Part shown: positions 14,956-24,000 of the stretch, in pieces
Layout of the letters: each line of letters opens with the position of its first letter
How positions within the stretch are numbered: position 1 is the stretch's first letter
From: an uncultured Bacteroidaceae bacterium
Lineage (GTDB): Bacteria; Bacteroidota; Bacteroidia; Bacteroidales; Bacteroidaceae
Assembly (NCBI GenBank): GCA_905235565.1
Contig: CAJOLR010000013.1
Span: 1 to 38,072, forward strand
Reading direction: 5' to 3'
DNA length: 38,072 nucleotides
The notes under the pieces: generated by a model
What the model saw: the letters and a program-made list of their open reading frames with translations, nothing else
The model's database searches: none
Told to the model about the DNA's origin: nothing
Translations under genes and position numbers: made by a program

Positions 14956-16508
14956 TTCTTTTTGGGGTTTAGGGTTATGAACGGTATTATCATCTCCTCG
15001 AGCGATACGCCTCCGTGCTGGAAGGTCTCTTTGTAGAACGATGCAAAACTGTTGAAGTTGTTCTGATATACAAAATAATCGGCCTCAGTACAGAAAATGT
15101 ATGATGTGCTCACGTTGGGGGACGGCAGATGAGCCTTAAGCGGTTCACTGATTTCATACACATCCTTAGGATTGAACCTCAGGTTCTTACCCAACTTGTA
15201 CCGAAGGTTTGTATTGGTGGTCCGGTCACCTGCTATCTTAATGGCGTGATTGACCAGTATGCTGCCGTGATCGGTGGTAATCATGACCTTACGTCCGGTA
15301 GCTGCCATGGAACGGAACAGTTCACGTACCGATGAGTGCCTGAACCAGGAGAGTATGAGACTGCGGTATGCCGCCTCATCATTGGCCAGTTCCCGCATCA
15401 TGCGAGAGTCTGTCTTGGCGTGTGACAGGATGTCTATGAAGTTTACCACAACTACATTCAGGTCATTGGACAGCAGGTTGTTGAATTGGCTGAGCAGCTT
15501 GTCGGCCGCAGCCGAATCATTGACCTTATTATAAGAAAAGGTGTTCCTGCGGCGGTAACGTTCCAGATGGGTCTGTATCAGGGGTGCCTCGTTAAGGTTC
15601 TTGCCCTCCTCGGAATCCTCATCGACCCACAGGTCCGGGAACATCCGGCTTATCTGTTCTGGCATCAGACCGGAGAATATGGCGTTGCGGGAGTATTGGG
15701 TGGCCGTAGGCAGGATGCTGTAGTAAAGCTGTTCTTCAAAAGAGAACAGGTCGGCAAGTTCGGCCGAAAGCACACGCCATTGGTCATACCGGAAATTATC
15801 CATCACTATCAGGAACAGCTTCTCGCCGTTGTCAAGTGCAGGGAAAATGTATCTCTTGAACAGGTCAGGACTCATTACCGGACTCTTGTCCCGGTTGTTC
15901 ATCCAATCCATGTAGTTGCGTTTTATGAACTTGCAGAATGCGGCATTGGCCTCGGCTTTCTGCATCTTGAGCATATCGTGCATGGTGCTGTCGGCCTCAT
16001 TGAGCTCCAGTTCCCAGTATACCAGCTGACGGTAGACCTCTATCCAGTCATCGGTGGTCAGGGAGTCATTGATCTGCATGCTCAGACGCCCGAAGTTCTG
16101 CTGATAACTGCGGTCTGTCTCGGCTGTGACGATATCCCGTTTGTGGATATTCTTCTTTAGTGACAGAAGTATCTGGTTAGGGTGGACAGGTTTGATAAGA
16201 TAGTCTGCTATCTTGGAGCCTATGGCCTGGTCCATGATGTTCTCCTCCTCGCTCTTGGTGACCATCACGACAGGGATGTTAGGGTCAATCTCCTTGATGT
16301 GCTGAAGTGTCTCCAGACCGCTCATACCCACCATATGCTCATCCAGCAGTACCAGGTCATATTGCTTTGAGCGGCACATGTCAAGCGCATCATGCCCATT
16401 GGTTATGGTGTCCACATCGTATCCTTTGTTCTCAAGGAACAGGATGTGTGCCCTGAGCAGGTCAATCTCATCATCAACCCATAGAAGTGTTCCTATCTTA
16501 TTGTTCAT
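14952..16508 (-). CDS. porX: PorX-type response regulator with PglZ (alkaline phosphatase-like) domain
   Basis: 518 residues. An N-terminal receiver domain (1 to about 125) has the phospho-acceptor Asp56 in LVLLDEHM, the acidic pair DD at 12-13 and the conserved lysine in LIKPVHP (about 109-115). A helical linker is followed by a PglZ/alkaline-phosphatase-superfamily domain (about 215-515), with metal-site motifs [10 protein letters not shown] and TTDHGS. This is the architecture of PorX, the T9SS regulator of Porphyromonas, whose PglZ domain hydrolyses oligonucleotides. No PorY-type kinase gene is in the window. It overlaps the upstream porW-like gene by 11 bp and tsaE by 4 bp. Confidence 0.9.
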   Translation of the reverse strand: MNNKIGTLLWVDDEIDLLRAHILFLENKGYDVDTITNGHDALDMCRSKQYDLVLLDEHMVGMSGLETLQHIKEIDPNIPVVMVTKSEEENIMDQAIGSKIADYLIKPVHPNQILLSLKKNIHKRDIVTAETDRSYQQNFGRLSMQINDSLTTDDWIEVYRQLVYWELELNEADSTMHDMLKMQKAEANAAFCKFIKRNYMDWMNNRDKSPVMSPDLFKRYIFPALDNGEKLFLIVMDNFRYDQWRVLSAELADLFSFEEQLYYSILPTATQYSRNAIFSGLMPEQISRMFPDLWVDEDSEEGKNLNEAPLIQTHLERYRRRNTFSYNKVNDSAAADKLLSQFNNLLSNDLNVVVVNFIDILSHAKTDSRMMRELANDEAAYRSLILSWFRHSSVRELFRSMAATGRKVMITTDHGSILVNHAIKIAGDRTTNTNLRYKLGKNLRFNPKDVYEISEPLKAHLPSPNVSTSYIFCTEADYFVYQNNFNSFASFYKETFQHGGVSLEEMIIPFITLNPKKK

Positions 16509-19290
16509 CGTCTATATATTCTTCAAACAGAGTGGCTCCGTCTATTTCAAACTCAGGTATGTTCAGGAAATGCTCTTCGTAGAATTCCTGATACTCATTG
16601 AAACTGTAGTGGCGTAACAGTATCTCCAGGTTGTCGGGGGTTATGACAACAGCCTTTATACCGCTCAGTCTTGCAGCCATTCCGGCATCGTCATAAAGAC
16701 TGCGGCAATATACGTATGCCTCGTCAAAGTTCAGGAATTCGCCCACCTTGAGCATACCTATACCCTGATCGGTCTGGAAATCCATGTCAAAGTTACGCAT
16801 CATGTAGTTGGTGAAATTGTACCTGGCCACCTCAAACAGGAGCTGGTTCCGGTTAAGTTCACCTTCGGGATAAGCCAGTACCAACAGGAACGGCTGGTAA
16901 CGGTCATCACTGAACTGAGGCATCAGGCTGTCCGATTCTTCTGTGCTCTGGGCCGTTCCGTTGCGGCGGTCCCATATTGATCCGAATGATGTGGACTGCA
17001 ATATCTTTCCGTTCTGGATACCCTGGGCTATGAGTCCTGCCAGCTGGCTTATCTCATTTTGCGGGTATCTGCTTACAATATCCTTGAGTTTGGTAAGGAA
17101 TGATTCCGTGTCCCCGTCCTGCAGGTCAAGCGATGCATCAAGGAACATGAACTTGGCACGGTGCTGCCCTATAGGATATTTGTTGGCCGATAACTGACAG
17201 TTGTCACGCACGGTCCGATAGTCCCCTTGCCGGAATGCGTCGTATGTTACTGCATAGATGGAGTCTTCACGATGTTTGCCGTAACGGGCATTGTCGATAT
17301 AATCAGAGTCACAGACCATCACCGTATAATCACTTTCAGGATAGAGCCTCTCCATCCGGGCACGGCAGGTATCGGCGTCGCTGAACCTACCCCAAAGCGA
17401 ATACATGAGATAGAGATTGTACAATGCCTTGTCGGCCTCTTCGGACTGGGGATAATCGGAAATGACCCGGGTCAGGGATTTTTCGGCATCGGGATATTCG
17501 CTGAGTCTGTCCTTATAGATTATGCCCTGTTCCAGCAGCGCGGCCGATATCAGCTTGTCGGAGTTGGCCTTGTCTTCATCGGAGTACGGAATCTGCTGGA
17601 TGTAGAATTCCCGCTTGTAAGGATCGGTCTCCAGTTGGGTTACCGTGATGGAGTCTGTAATCAGGTCCAGTGAATCCGATAACTCTCCTTCCAATCCGGT
17701 TGCAGGTTTGGAGGGCTGATTGGACATTGATGCCAGCATGGTCTTGTTGGACCTGCGCCAGTCATCCTCCAGCTTACGGTCACCCCATTGCCTGGCAAAC
17801 TCCTTCCGGCCGTTCTCAACTATCTTGGGATTGTAGAAATACCATTCGCCGCCAGAACCCTTGTCATCTTCTATTGACATTTCTGACTGGGCACTTTTCC
17901 TGGCCGCCTCCTTGGCCTCCTGCCTGAGGCGTTCCTCCTCAAGCCGCTCATTCTCCCTGTAATCCTCGATCACCTGGTCTATGATGGCGTTGAGCCGGTC
18001 TTCGGGTAGGGTGGCAAGCCATTGCAGGCTGTCCTGTAACTGTATGGTTCCGGTACATCTGACAAGGTCCTCAAGAACTTCGGAGCGCAGTTTTACGGTC
18101 TGGTATTCCTTATGGCTGGAGTTGATCATTCCAACGGCCTGTGAGTAACATTCGGAGGCATTTGCATAGTCGGCCTTATCCCAGTACAGATTGGCCATAG
18201 TGAGCAGCAGGATACCTTTTTCGGGCGTTGGCTTCAAGGATTTCCCAACCCCTTCTTCATACAGTCTGAGAGCGGTGGCGGTATCTCCCCTGAGCAGGTG
18301 GATGTTACCCATTGCGTAATAGATCTGGTCAAGACTGTTACTGTTGTTGGGATCACGCTCCATACGCTTTAGCTTTTTCATGATCTTACGTACGTTTCCG
18401 TCGCCGGCCATGGTCTCGGTCTGCTGGATGCGGGCGTGGAACTCAATCTCATACGGGGGGCTCATGCGGATTACCTTGCCGAACATACGATAGGCCTCAT
18501 CGTTCCTTCCGGTTGCCTTGTATAGTTGTCCCAACAGGTATCTTTCGCGTATTCGTGCGGTCTTGCTCACTCCCTTGCGCCTGATAGCCTCCTCAAGTGG
18601 CGGAATACCCTCTTCATAGCGTTCATGGTTAAGTAGGTGTGACGCGTATCTGGCCTGATAGTCCAGATGTCTGGCCATGCTGGTCTTGGTCTGGGCCGAA
18701 CGCTGGAACAGTTCTTCGGCTTCATAGTTCCATCCCATCTCAGAGTAGCATTGAGCCATCTTGTATTGAGCCTCGGCAATTATCTCGGGCTCGTCAGAGT
18801 AGAGTCTCGTAATGTAGGAGTAGGTGCTGGCAGCCTCAATGAAATCCCCTTTCTGACGCTGGGCATCGGCCATCAGGAACCAGGCATGCCATAGGAACGG
18901 GTTGTACTCGTTCTTGTTCTGCCATAGCCTTTCGGATTCGCTTGGAGTTCCCTTCTCTTTCTTTTTTGGCTTGGCGGTTATTGAATGGAGCTTGATGCCT
19001 TTCTGGGCCTTTTCAATAGCCAGGTCATAGTTGCTGCTTCCAATCTTGCGCACACTCTCGTCGCTTATGGGATCCAGGTCAAGTATCTCCAGGAGATTGT
19101 CCTGCTTGCCTTCTTCCTGAGCGGCGAATCCTTTCCTATACGCCTCATGTCCGTTGAAATAGACATTGTAACGGGTTACTGTGGCCTGATAGAAACGAGA
19201 CATTGCGGTGTTACGGCTTGTGGAACATCCTGCCGCAGCTAATAGCAACAGCATGCAACAGATGTATCCGCCAAATCCAAACCGTCTCAT
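16498..19290 (-). CDS. PorW/SprE-like TPR lipoprotein (T9SS)
   Basis: 930 residues with a lipoprotein signal (LAAAGC, acylated Cys22), followed by many tetratricopeptide repeats (about 125-420, and again about 590-770). Between the two TPR blocks are a charged coiled-coil stretch (ERLEEERLRQEAKEAARK) and a low-complexity linker. The N-terminal pattern after the cysteine (NTAMSRFYQATVTRYNVYFNG) is typical of PorW/SprE, a periplasmic lipoprotein needed for T9SS and gliding. Its position directly upstream of porX with an 11-bp overlap supports the call. It may instead be a PorW paralog in a cell that has lost the full T9SS. Confidence 0.82.
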   Translation of the reverse strand: MRRFGFGGYICCMLLLLAAAGCSTSRNTAMSRFYQATVTRYNVYFNGHEAYRKGFAAQEEGKQDNLLEILDLDPISDESVRKIGSSNYDLAIEKAQKGIKLHSITAKPKKKEKGTPSESERLWQNKNEYNPFLWHAWFLMADAQRQKGDFIEAASTYSYITRLYSDEPEIIAEAQYKMAQCYSEMGWNYEAEELFQRSAQTKTSMARHLDYQARYASHLLNHERYEEGIPPLEEAIRRKGVSKTARIRERYLLGQLYKATGRNDEAYRMFGKVIRMSPPYEIEFHARIQQTETMAGDGNVRKIMKKLKRMERDPNNSNSLDQIYYAMGNIHLLRGDTATALRLYEEGVGKSLKPTPEKGILLLTMANLYWDKADYANASECYSQAVGMINSSHKEYQTVKLRSEVLEDLVRCTGTIQLQDSLQWLATLPEDRLNAIIDQVIEDYRENERLEEERLRQEAKEAARKSAQSEMSIEDDKGSGGEWYFYNPKIVENGRKEFARQWGDRKLEDDWRRSNKTMLASMSNQPSKPATGLEGELSDSLDLITDSITVTQLETDPYKREFYIQQIPYSDEDKANSDKLISAALLEQGIIYKDRLSEYPDAEKSLTRVISDYPQSEEADKALYNLYLMYSLWGRFSDADTCRARMERLYPESDYTVMVCDSDYIDNARYGKHREDSIYAVTYDAFRQGDYRTVRDNCQLSANKYPIGQHRAKFMFLDASLDLQDGDTESFLTKLKDIVSRYPQNEISQLAGLIAQGIQNGKILQSTSFGSIWDRRNGTAQSTEESDSLMPQFSDDRYQPFLLVLAYPEGELNRNQLLFEVARYNFTNYMMRNFDMDFQTDQGIGMLKVGEFLNFDEAYVYCRSLYDDAGMAARLSGIKAVVITPDNLEILLRHYSFNEYQEFYEEHFLNIPEFEIDGATLFEEYIDDEQ

Positions 19291-19298
19291 CCTTATAA

Positions 19299-19712
19299 TC
19301 AGTCTATCTCATTCATCATGGAATAACACTCATCCTTGAGTTCATCCGGCAATTCGATGTCACGGGCCTGCAGACATTCCATCCACTCCTTGACTTCATC
19401 CTGCCGCATGGTGTACAATACGTATCTGAAGGCTTCGATATCATCGTCATCATAGCTGTCGGAGCTGCGTCCCCTGAAACGGTCCAGCTCCTCATCATCA
19501 AAATACTGTGCCTCCCTCAGACGGGCCTCGGCCAGTTTCTGTTTCTCGCACACCAAGTGCTTGCCGCAGCATTCACCGGCAGGCACGGCAGGCTCTGGCA
19601 CGCTTGATTCAGGAGTACTGCTGTTACGTGTCCTGTTCCATCGGTCAAGGTAGGTCAGGACAAACAACAGTATCAGTATTACTGCACATATTATATATAT
19701 CACGTTGTTCAT
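19299..19712 (-). CDS. Small single-pass membrane protein upstream of porW
   Basis: 137 residues from the ATG at 19712. A longer frame upstream only translates the tRNA-Pro gene and its terminator, so I reject that start. Layout: a membrane segment at 4-22 (VIYIICAVILILLFVLTYL), a short Ser/Pro/Glu linker, a cysteine pair (ECCGKH), and an acidic helical domain (about 65-137) with DDEELDRFRGRSSDSYDDDD and the helix RQDEVKEWMECLQAR. I do not know a family name. It is 8 bp upstream of the porW-like gene in the same operon, so a role near T9SS or envelope control is possible. TATCTTCG before it is a weak -7 box. Confidence 0.8.
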   Translation of the reverse strand: MNNVIYIICAVILILLFVLTYLDRWNRTRNSSTPESSVPEPAVPAGECCGKHLVCEKQKLAEARLREAQYFDDEELDRFRGRSSDSYDDDDIEAFRYVLYTMRQDEVKEWMECLQARDIELPDELKDECYSMMNEID

Positions 19713-19745
19713 AACGGAAAACACCTTGTTAAATTGCGAAGATAC

Positions 19746-19780
19746 AAAAAAGAACGATTCCAAAGGAACCGTTCTTTTTT
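19746..19780 (-). terminator. Terminator of tRNA-Pro
   Basis: A 16-bp stem (19746-19761 with 19765-19780) with a 3-nt loop ends in six T on the minus strand, four bases after the tRNA. It includes one G-U pair. The next gene's start is 34 bp further on, so this structure also overlaps that gene's promoter region. Confidence 0.85.
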
Positions 19781-19783
19781 CAG

Positions 19784-19859
19784 TCGGGGTGACTGGATTC
19801 GAACCAGCGACCACACGCCCCCCAGACGCGTACTCTAAACCGGGCTGAGCTACACCCCG
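19784..19859 (-). tRNA. tRNA-Pro (anticodon GGG)
   Basis: On the minus strand CGGGGTG (19859-19853) pairs with CACCCCG (19791-19785) and the discriminator is A (19784). The anticodon stem CGCGT/GCGTG contains two G-T pairs, and the loop CTGGGGG gives GGG at 19823-19821. The T arm GCTGG-TTCGAAT-CCAGT is intact. CCA is not encoded. Confidence 0.95.
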
Positions 19860-19896
19860 CTGATGGTGTCAGGCCTTGCGGCCCTCAAAACCGGCG

Positions 19897-19927
19897 CAAA
19901 GGTATTTCTTTTTGTCATATTATCCAA
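19897..19927 (-). promoter_or_regulatory. Promoter of tRNA-Pro
   Basis: On the minus strand TTG (19927-19925), 20 bp, then TACCTTTG (19904-19897), a consensus match. The leader to the tRNA carries a GGCC-GCAA-GGCC hairpin with a GNRA-type loop, a likely processing landmark. Confidence 0.8.
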
Positions 19928-19944
19928 TTATTCCTGCTTTTTTT

Positions 19945-20445
19945 TCATTTTTTGCTCTCTTTGACCTCTTTTACCCTTGATTTGACCGGAGCCTTCTTTG
20001 GAGTAGCGTTGATTATTTCCGGCAGGAGCATAAAACTCTCCAAAGGTTTGGGCTCAGTAAAACCCATCGGGACGGTATGCCCGTCCTCATTGTATTCAAA
20101 GGCCACATAGTAGCGGGCATATGGATGCAGACGTATGGTGGAGAATACGGTGGTAATCGAGTAAGTCCTGCCTGGCTTGATCTTTATCTTCTTGGCTGCC
20201 AGCACCTGAACGCTGTGCTCGTGTTCTAATATCCTCAGATATATCGGACCTGAATAAACGCTGTCACCCTGGTTGGTCACCTGAAACGTAACATAACCTT
20301 CATCTCCGACGGAGAGTCCCTTGAACCCCAGTTCAGGGTCACCGCACGTCTTTATGTTTCTGCCAAAGTTGGGGAATGATACGAATTGGGCCTGTGAGTA
20401 GAGGCAGGCAGCCATTGCTATGCAAATAAGCAGTAACTTTTTCAT
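19945..20445 (-). CDS. Secreted/periplasmic hypothetical protein
   Basis: 166 residues from the ATG at 20445; a further ATG at 20475 lies too close to the promoter boxes to be used. A signal peptide (MKKLLLICIAMAACLYSQAQ) precedes a beta-rich domain that reads like an immunoglobulin-type fold (VGDEGYVTFQVTNQGDSVY, IYLRILEH, IKPGRTYSITTVF). A basic lysine-rich tail follows (KKAPVKSRVKEVKESKK). The fold resembles CARDB-like or cell-surface adhesion modules, but I cannot assign a family. It is monocistronic with its own good promoter. Confidence 0.8.
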   Translation of the reverse strand: MKKLLLICIAMAACLYSQAQFVSFPNFGRNIKTCGDPELGFKGLSVGDEGYVTFQVTNQGDSVYSGPIYLRILEHEHSVQVLAAKKIKIKPGRTYSITTVFSTIRLHPYARYYVAFEYNEDGHTVPMGFTEPKPLESFMLLPEIINATPKKAPVKSRVKEVKESKK

Positions 20446-20472
20446 GTCTTGTCCAATTAAGATTCTTTCACA

Positions 20473-20503
20473 CAAATATATGACAAAGAAAAACCATTGT
20501 CAA
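20473..20503 (-). promoter_or_regulatory. Promoter of the secreted protein gene at 19945-20445
   Basis: On the minus strand TTG (20503-20501), 20 bp, then TATATTTG (20480-20473), matching both Bacteroidota boxes. The start codon is 27 bp downstream. Confidence 0.75.
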
Positions 20504-20527
20504 CAAAAATGCACCTTTTTTTAAGAA

Positions 20528-20881
20528 TTATCCTTCACGGCAAAAGTCCAGCATTTCAAGGAACAGGGGCTTGGAGACATGCCGGACCGATAAGCCTCCG
20601 TCCGGGGCGGGAAGGCTGGTGACCACCTCATCACCACCGTTCAGGCAGAGTTCAATAAGCCGGTCATACCATTTGCAGTCAAGCAGTACGGGGCCCGTTA
20701 TTTCACGTGCTGAATACTGCAGGGAGCGTAATCGGGCAGTGGGAAAACCGCATAGGGCAGATGATAGATAGGCAGCACCCGTATGCCCCCATGCAATGGC
20801 TCCTCCCTCCTTGTAAGAGAGCCCGTGTTCTGTGGCAACTCTGTTTAACGCATCCGCCAGTATGCTTGAAAACTCAGTCAT
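20528..20881 (-). CDS. Hypothetical protein, possibly leaderless
   Basis: 117 residues from the ATG at 20881, of unknown function. It is cytoplasmic, without a signal peptide. An N-terminal helix (SSILADALNRVATEHGL) is followed by a glycine-rich stretch (YKEGGAIAWGHTGAAYL) and a C-terminal helix (FLEMLDFCREG). I chose 20881 rather than the ATG at 20902 because a TATTTTTG -7 box (20890-20897, minus strand) lies between them. Transcription would then start at or just before the 20881 ATG, giving little or no 5' leader. The -33 box is only partial. Confidence 0.65.
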   Translation of the reverse strand: MTEFSSILADALNRVATEHGLSYKEGGAIAWGHTGAAYLSSALCGFPTARLRSLQYSAREITGPVLLDCKWYDRLIELCLNGGDEVVTSLPAPDGGLSVRHVSKPLFLEMLDFCREG

Positions 20882-20972
20882 ATCGGATGCAAAAATAGAC
20901 ATTATCCTGTAAACAGAACAGATTATGTCCAGTCCTCATCGGCATATCCAAATCAAAAAAGAGTTTAAATAG

Positions 20973-20986
20973 TAATCATTTGATTA
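20973..20986. promoter_or_regulatory. Perfect 14-bp palindrome upstream of the outer-membrane protein gene
   Basis: TAATCA-TT-TGATTA is perfectly symmetrical and sits about 46 bp before the ATG at 21032. It is the size of a dimeric regulator site. AT-rich context lowers confidence. Confidence 0.35.
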
Positions 20987-21000
20987 AACCATTTATGGTG

Positions 21001-21030
21001 TTGTCAGTCCAAAAATTCACAAACTGACAA
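21001..21030 (+). promoter_or_regulatory. Inverted repeat covering the translation start region
   Basis: TTGTCAGT (21001-21008) and ACTGACAA (21023-21030) form an 8-bp stem with a 14-nt loop ending one base before the ATG at 21032. As RNA it would sequester the start region; as DNA it could be an operator. Confidence 0.45.
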
Positions 21031-21031
21031 T

Positions 21032-24000
21032 ATGAAGAAAGCTGTCCTTCTGCTAACCATACTCCTTCTTTCCCTGCCCCAGTTGGGCTCTGCTCAGAAG
21101 AGCAATGAAAAGGAGAAATCAAAACTAACAGGTAAAACTTCAGTTACCGGCCGTATAATAGACGGTTCAACCACAGAGTACATGCCTCAGGTTACCATTC
21201 AGCTCCTGGAGTTGAAAGATACATCATTTGTATATGGTACCGTTACCGATAATGAAGGCTGGTTTACCATCAAGAAAGTTCCTGAGGGTGAATATCTGCT
21301 GCGTTACTCATTCATGGGATACAGTACGGTTGATTTTGATTTCAAGGTGCTGAAGGAGGACCGTGACCGTCAGCTGGGCGTCTTCAAGATGTACGAGAGC
21401 AGTATCCTTCTTACCGAGGCTGTAATTGAAGATGCGCTTCCGCCTACCCAGGTGGTTGATGATACCCTGATGTTCAACGTAAGTGCGTTCCGTGTTCCCG
21501 AGGGATCGGTGCTGGAGGAGCTCATCAAGAGGCTTCCGGGTGTTGAGGTGGATGAGAACGGAGGAATAACGGTCAACGGACGTACCGTCTCCAGGATACT
21601 TGTGGACGGACAGGAGTATTTCGGCAATGACCGCTCCATGGCCACCAAGAATCTCCCGGTCAATATCATACACCGTATCAAGACGTATCAGCGTAAAAGT
21701 GACCTGGCCCGTATCACCGGAATAGATGACGGAGAGGAGGAGACGGTCATGGACCTGGAGATAAAACCCAACATGCGTAACGGATGGCTCCATAACATTG
21801 ACGGAGCTATAGGTAAGCCGGTGGGTAACAATGACTATGGTGACTGGATCAAATACCTGTGGTCCGGCCGATATACCCTTAACCGCTTCCAGGCCAATAC
21901 ACAGTTCTCGGTCAATGCCAATACCCAGAATTCAGGCCGAGGCAATGGCGTGAGCTACACGACGCAGATAGGTGTCAATTTCTCAAAGAACATTGGTGAG
22001 CCATTCCCGCGCCGCCGTAACGAGTTCCCGCTGGTTTTAGGCGGTAACGTAAGATTCAACGGTTCTACGTCACGTTCCATAAGTGAGTCTGAGTCAGAGA
22101 CGTTTGCAACTGATTACAGAGAAGCCACATTCCGCAGCAACCGTTCTAACAGCAACAGCGGCAGCGGTAGCGTGAACGGTGAGTTCCGCATGGAATGGAA
22201 GCCCGACTCCTCCCTGAATATCATTTTCCGTCCCAGCTTCCAGTTGAGCAAGAACAACAACAATTCCGGAAACGGATCGGTAACCTTCAACAGGGATCCG
22301 TACTTAGCTACCAATATGACCGCTATCCTGGATGAATACGTCAATCTGGCTGATTCAGTGATGGATTCAATCGGTGTAAACTCCCAGACCGGTTCCAACC
22401 ACAGCGAAAGTTCCAACAATCAGATAAGCGGTGAGTTCCAGTTCAACAAGCGTTTCAATGACCTGGGCCGTAACTTTACGGTAAGGTTCACATTCGGTGC
22501 CACAAGGGGAACCAACGACAGCTACTCGCACACAGTGCAGACTTACTATCAGATGCACTCACGTGACACTATCATGAACCGATACAATGCCAGTCCGACC
22601 AACAACAGTAACTGGTCAGGCCGCATCATGTGGAGTGAGCCTATCGACTCGGGCCGCGGCAATCTTCAGTTGAGTTACCAGGTTCAGGTCAATAACCGTA
22701 ACCAGAACCGTGAGACGTATGTAATGCCGTCATTCGGTGAGCACTATGATGACTGGGATGATGATTGGTATATTCCGGACAATTATAAGGAATACCGAGA
22801 TGACAGATTGAGCCGTACTGCTACCAATGTGTCACGCAACCATACCCTGACTCTCCAGTTCCGTTATAACGGTGAGAAGTCAACCTTCAACCTGGGCGTA
22901 AACTTCATGCCTCAGTATACCGGGATGGACAACTTCCAGTATATGGGTAAGGTGATAGGTGATACATCGCGCGTAGTGTATAACTGGAGTCCTTCGCTCA
23001 ACTACCGTTTCCGCTGGAACCGCCAGCAGAGCATTCAACTGTCGTTGCGTACCAATACCAGCCAGCCTTCCATGGAGGATATGATGGATATCACCGATGA
23101 CAGCAACCCGCTTAATATAAGAAAAGGTAATCCAGGATTGCTGCCCACATTGCGCAACACAGCCGAGGCCAACTATCAGAACTACATTCAGGAGACCAGC
23201 AAGACTATCAGTCTCAGGTGGTCTGTCGAGAACTCCCTGCGCAACATATCACAGCGTACCGATTACGATCCCCAAACCGGTGTGTCAGTGACTCAGCCAC
23301 AGAATATGAAGGGATTCTGGACCAACTGGAGTTCGTCCATGAACCTGACCTACAACCAGACCATTCCAAACACCAAATGGCGTTATAATGCAAGCGCCAA
23401 CGCATCATTCCGTCATCAGGAGAGTTATATGCGTACCGGTAGCATCGGCCAGTATAACCCCGGTGCAGGAACAGGCGGAGCGGCAGTTCTTAGTACCACA
23501 GAGAGTATCAGTGCCGGAGAGAACGGTTCTGTCACTTACCGCAATGACTGGTTCGAGGCAACAGCGAACGGCCGTTTCAGCTACAGCCACTCTGAGAACA
23601 GCCAGCGTCAGAACCAGAACATGGATACCTATACGTTCAGTTACGGAGGCCGTGCCAATGCCCGTCTGCCTTGGAGAAACCTGAACCTGGGTACCGATAT
23701 CACCATGCAGAGCCGTCGCGGTTACAGCGGTACTTATAACAGGAACGACCTTATCTGGAATGCCAACGCATCATTCAGTTTCCTGAAGGGAAATGCCGGA
23801 ACAGTCCAGATACAATACTACGATATCCTTAACGATGAGAGTAACGTAACCCGAAACATAACCACTACAGGCCGTACGGATACCAAGAATAACAATATCC
23901 ACAGCTACATTATGGTTCACTTGATACTGCGTGCCAACGTATTTGGTACACGTGCTGCAAGACGTGAGATGCGTCAGGATACAAGAGCTATGATGAATGG

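Noticed and set aside
15486-16160. Open frame of 224 codons on the plus strand opposite porX
   Set aside because: Antisense shadow of the PorX receiver and PglZ domains, with no start signal or domain.
19713-19814. N-terminal extension of the small membrane protein gene
   Set aside because: These codons translate the end of tRNA-Pro and its terminator; the ATG at 19712 gives a normal membrane-anchor start.
20973-21030. Riboswitch in front of the outer-membrane gene
   Set aside because: The leader is too short and has only simple inverted repeats, without the conserved core of any riboswitch class I know.
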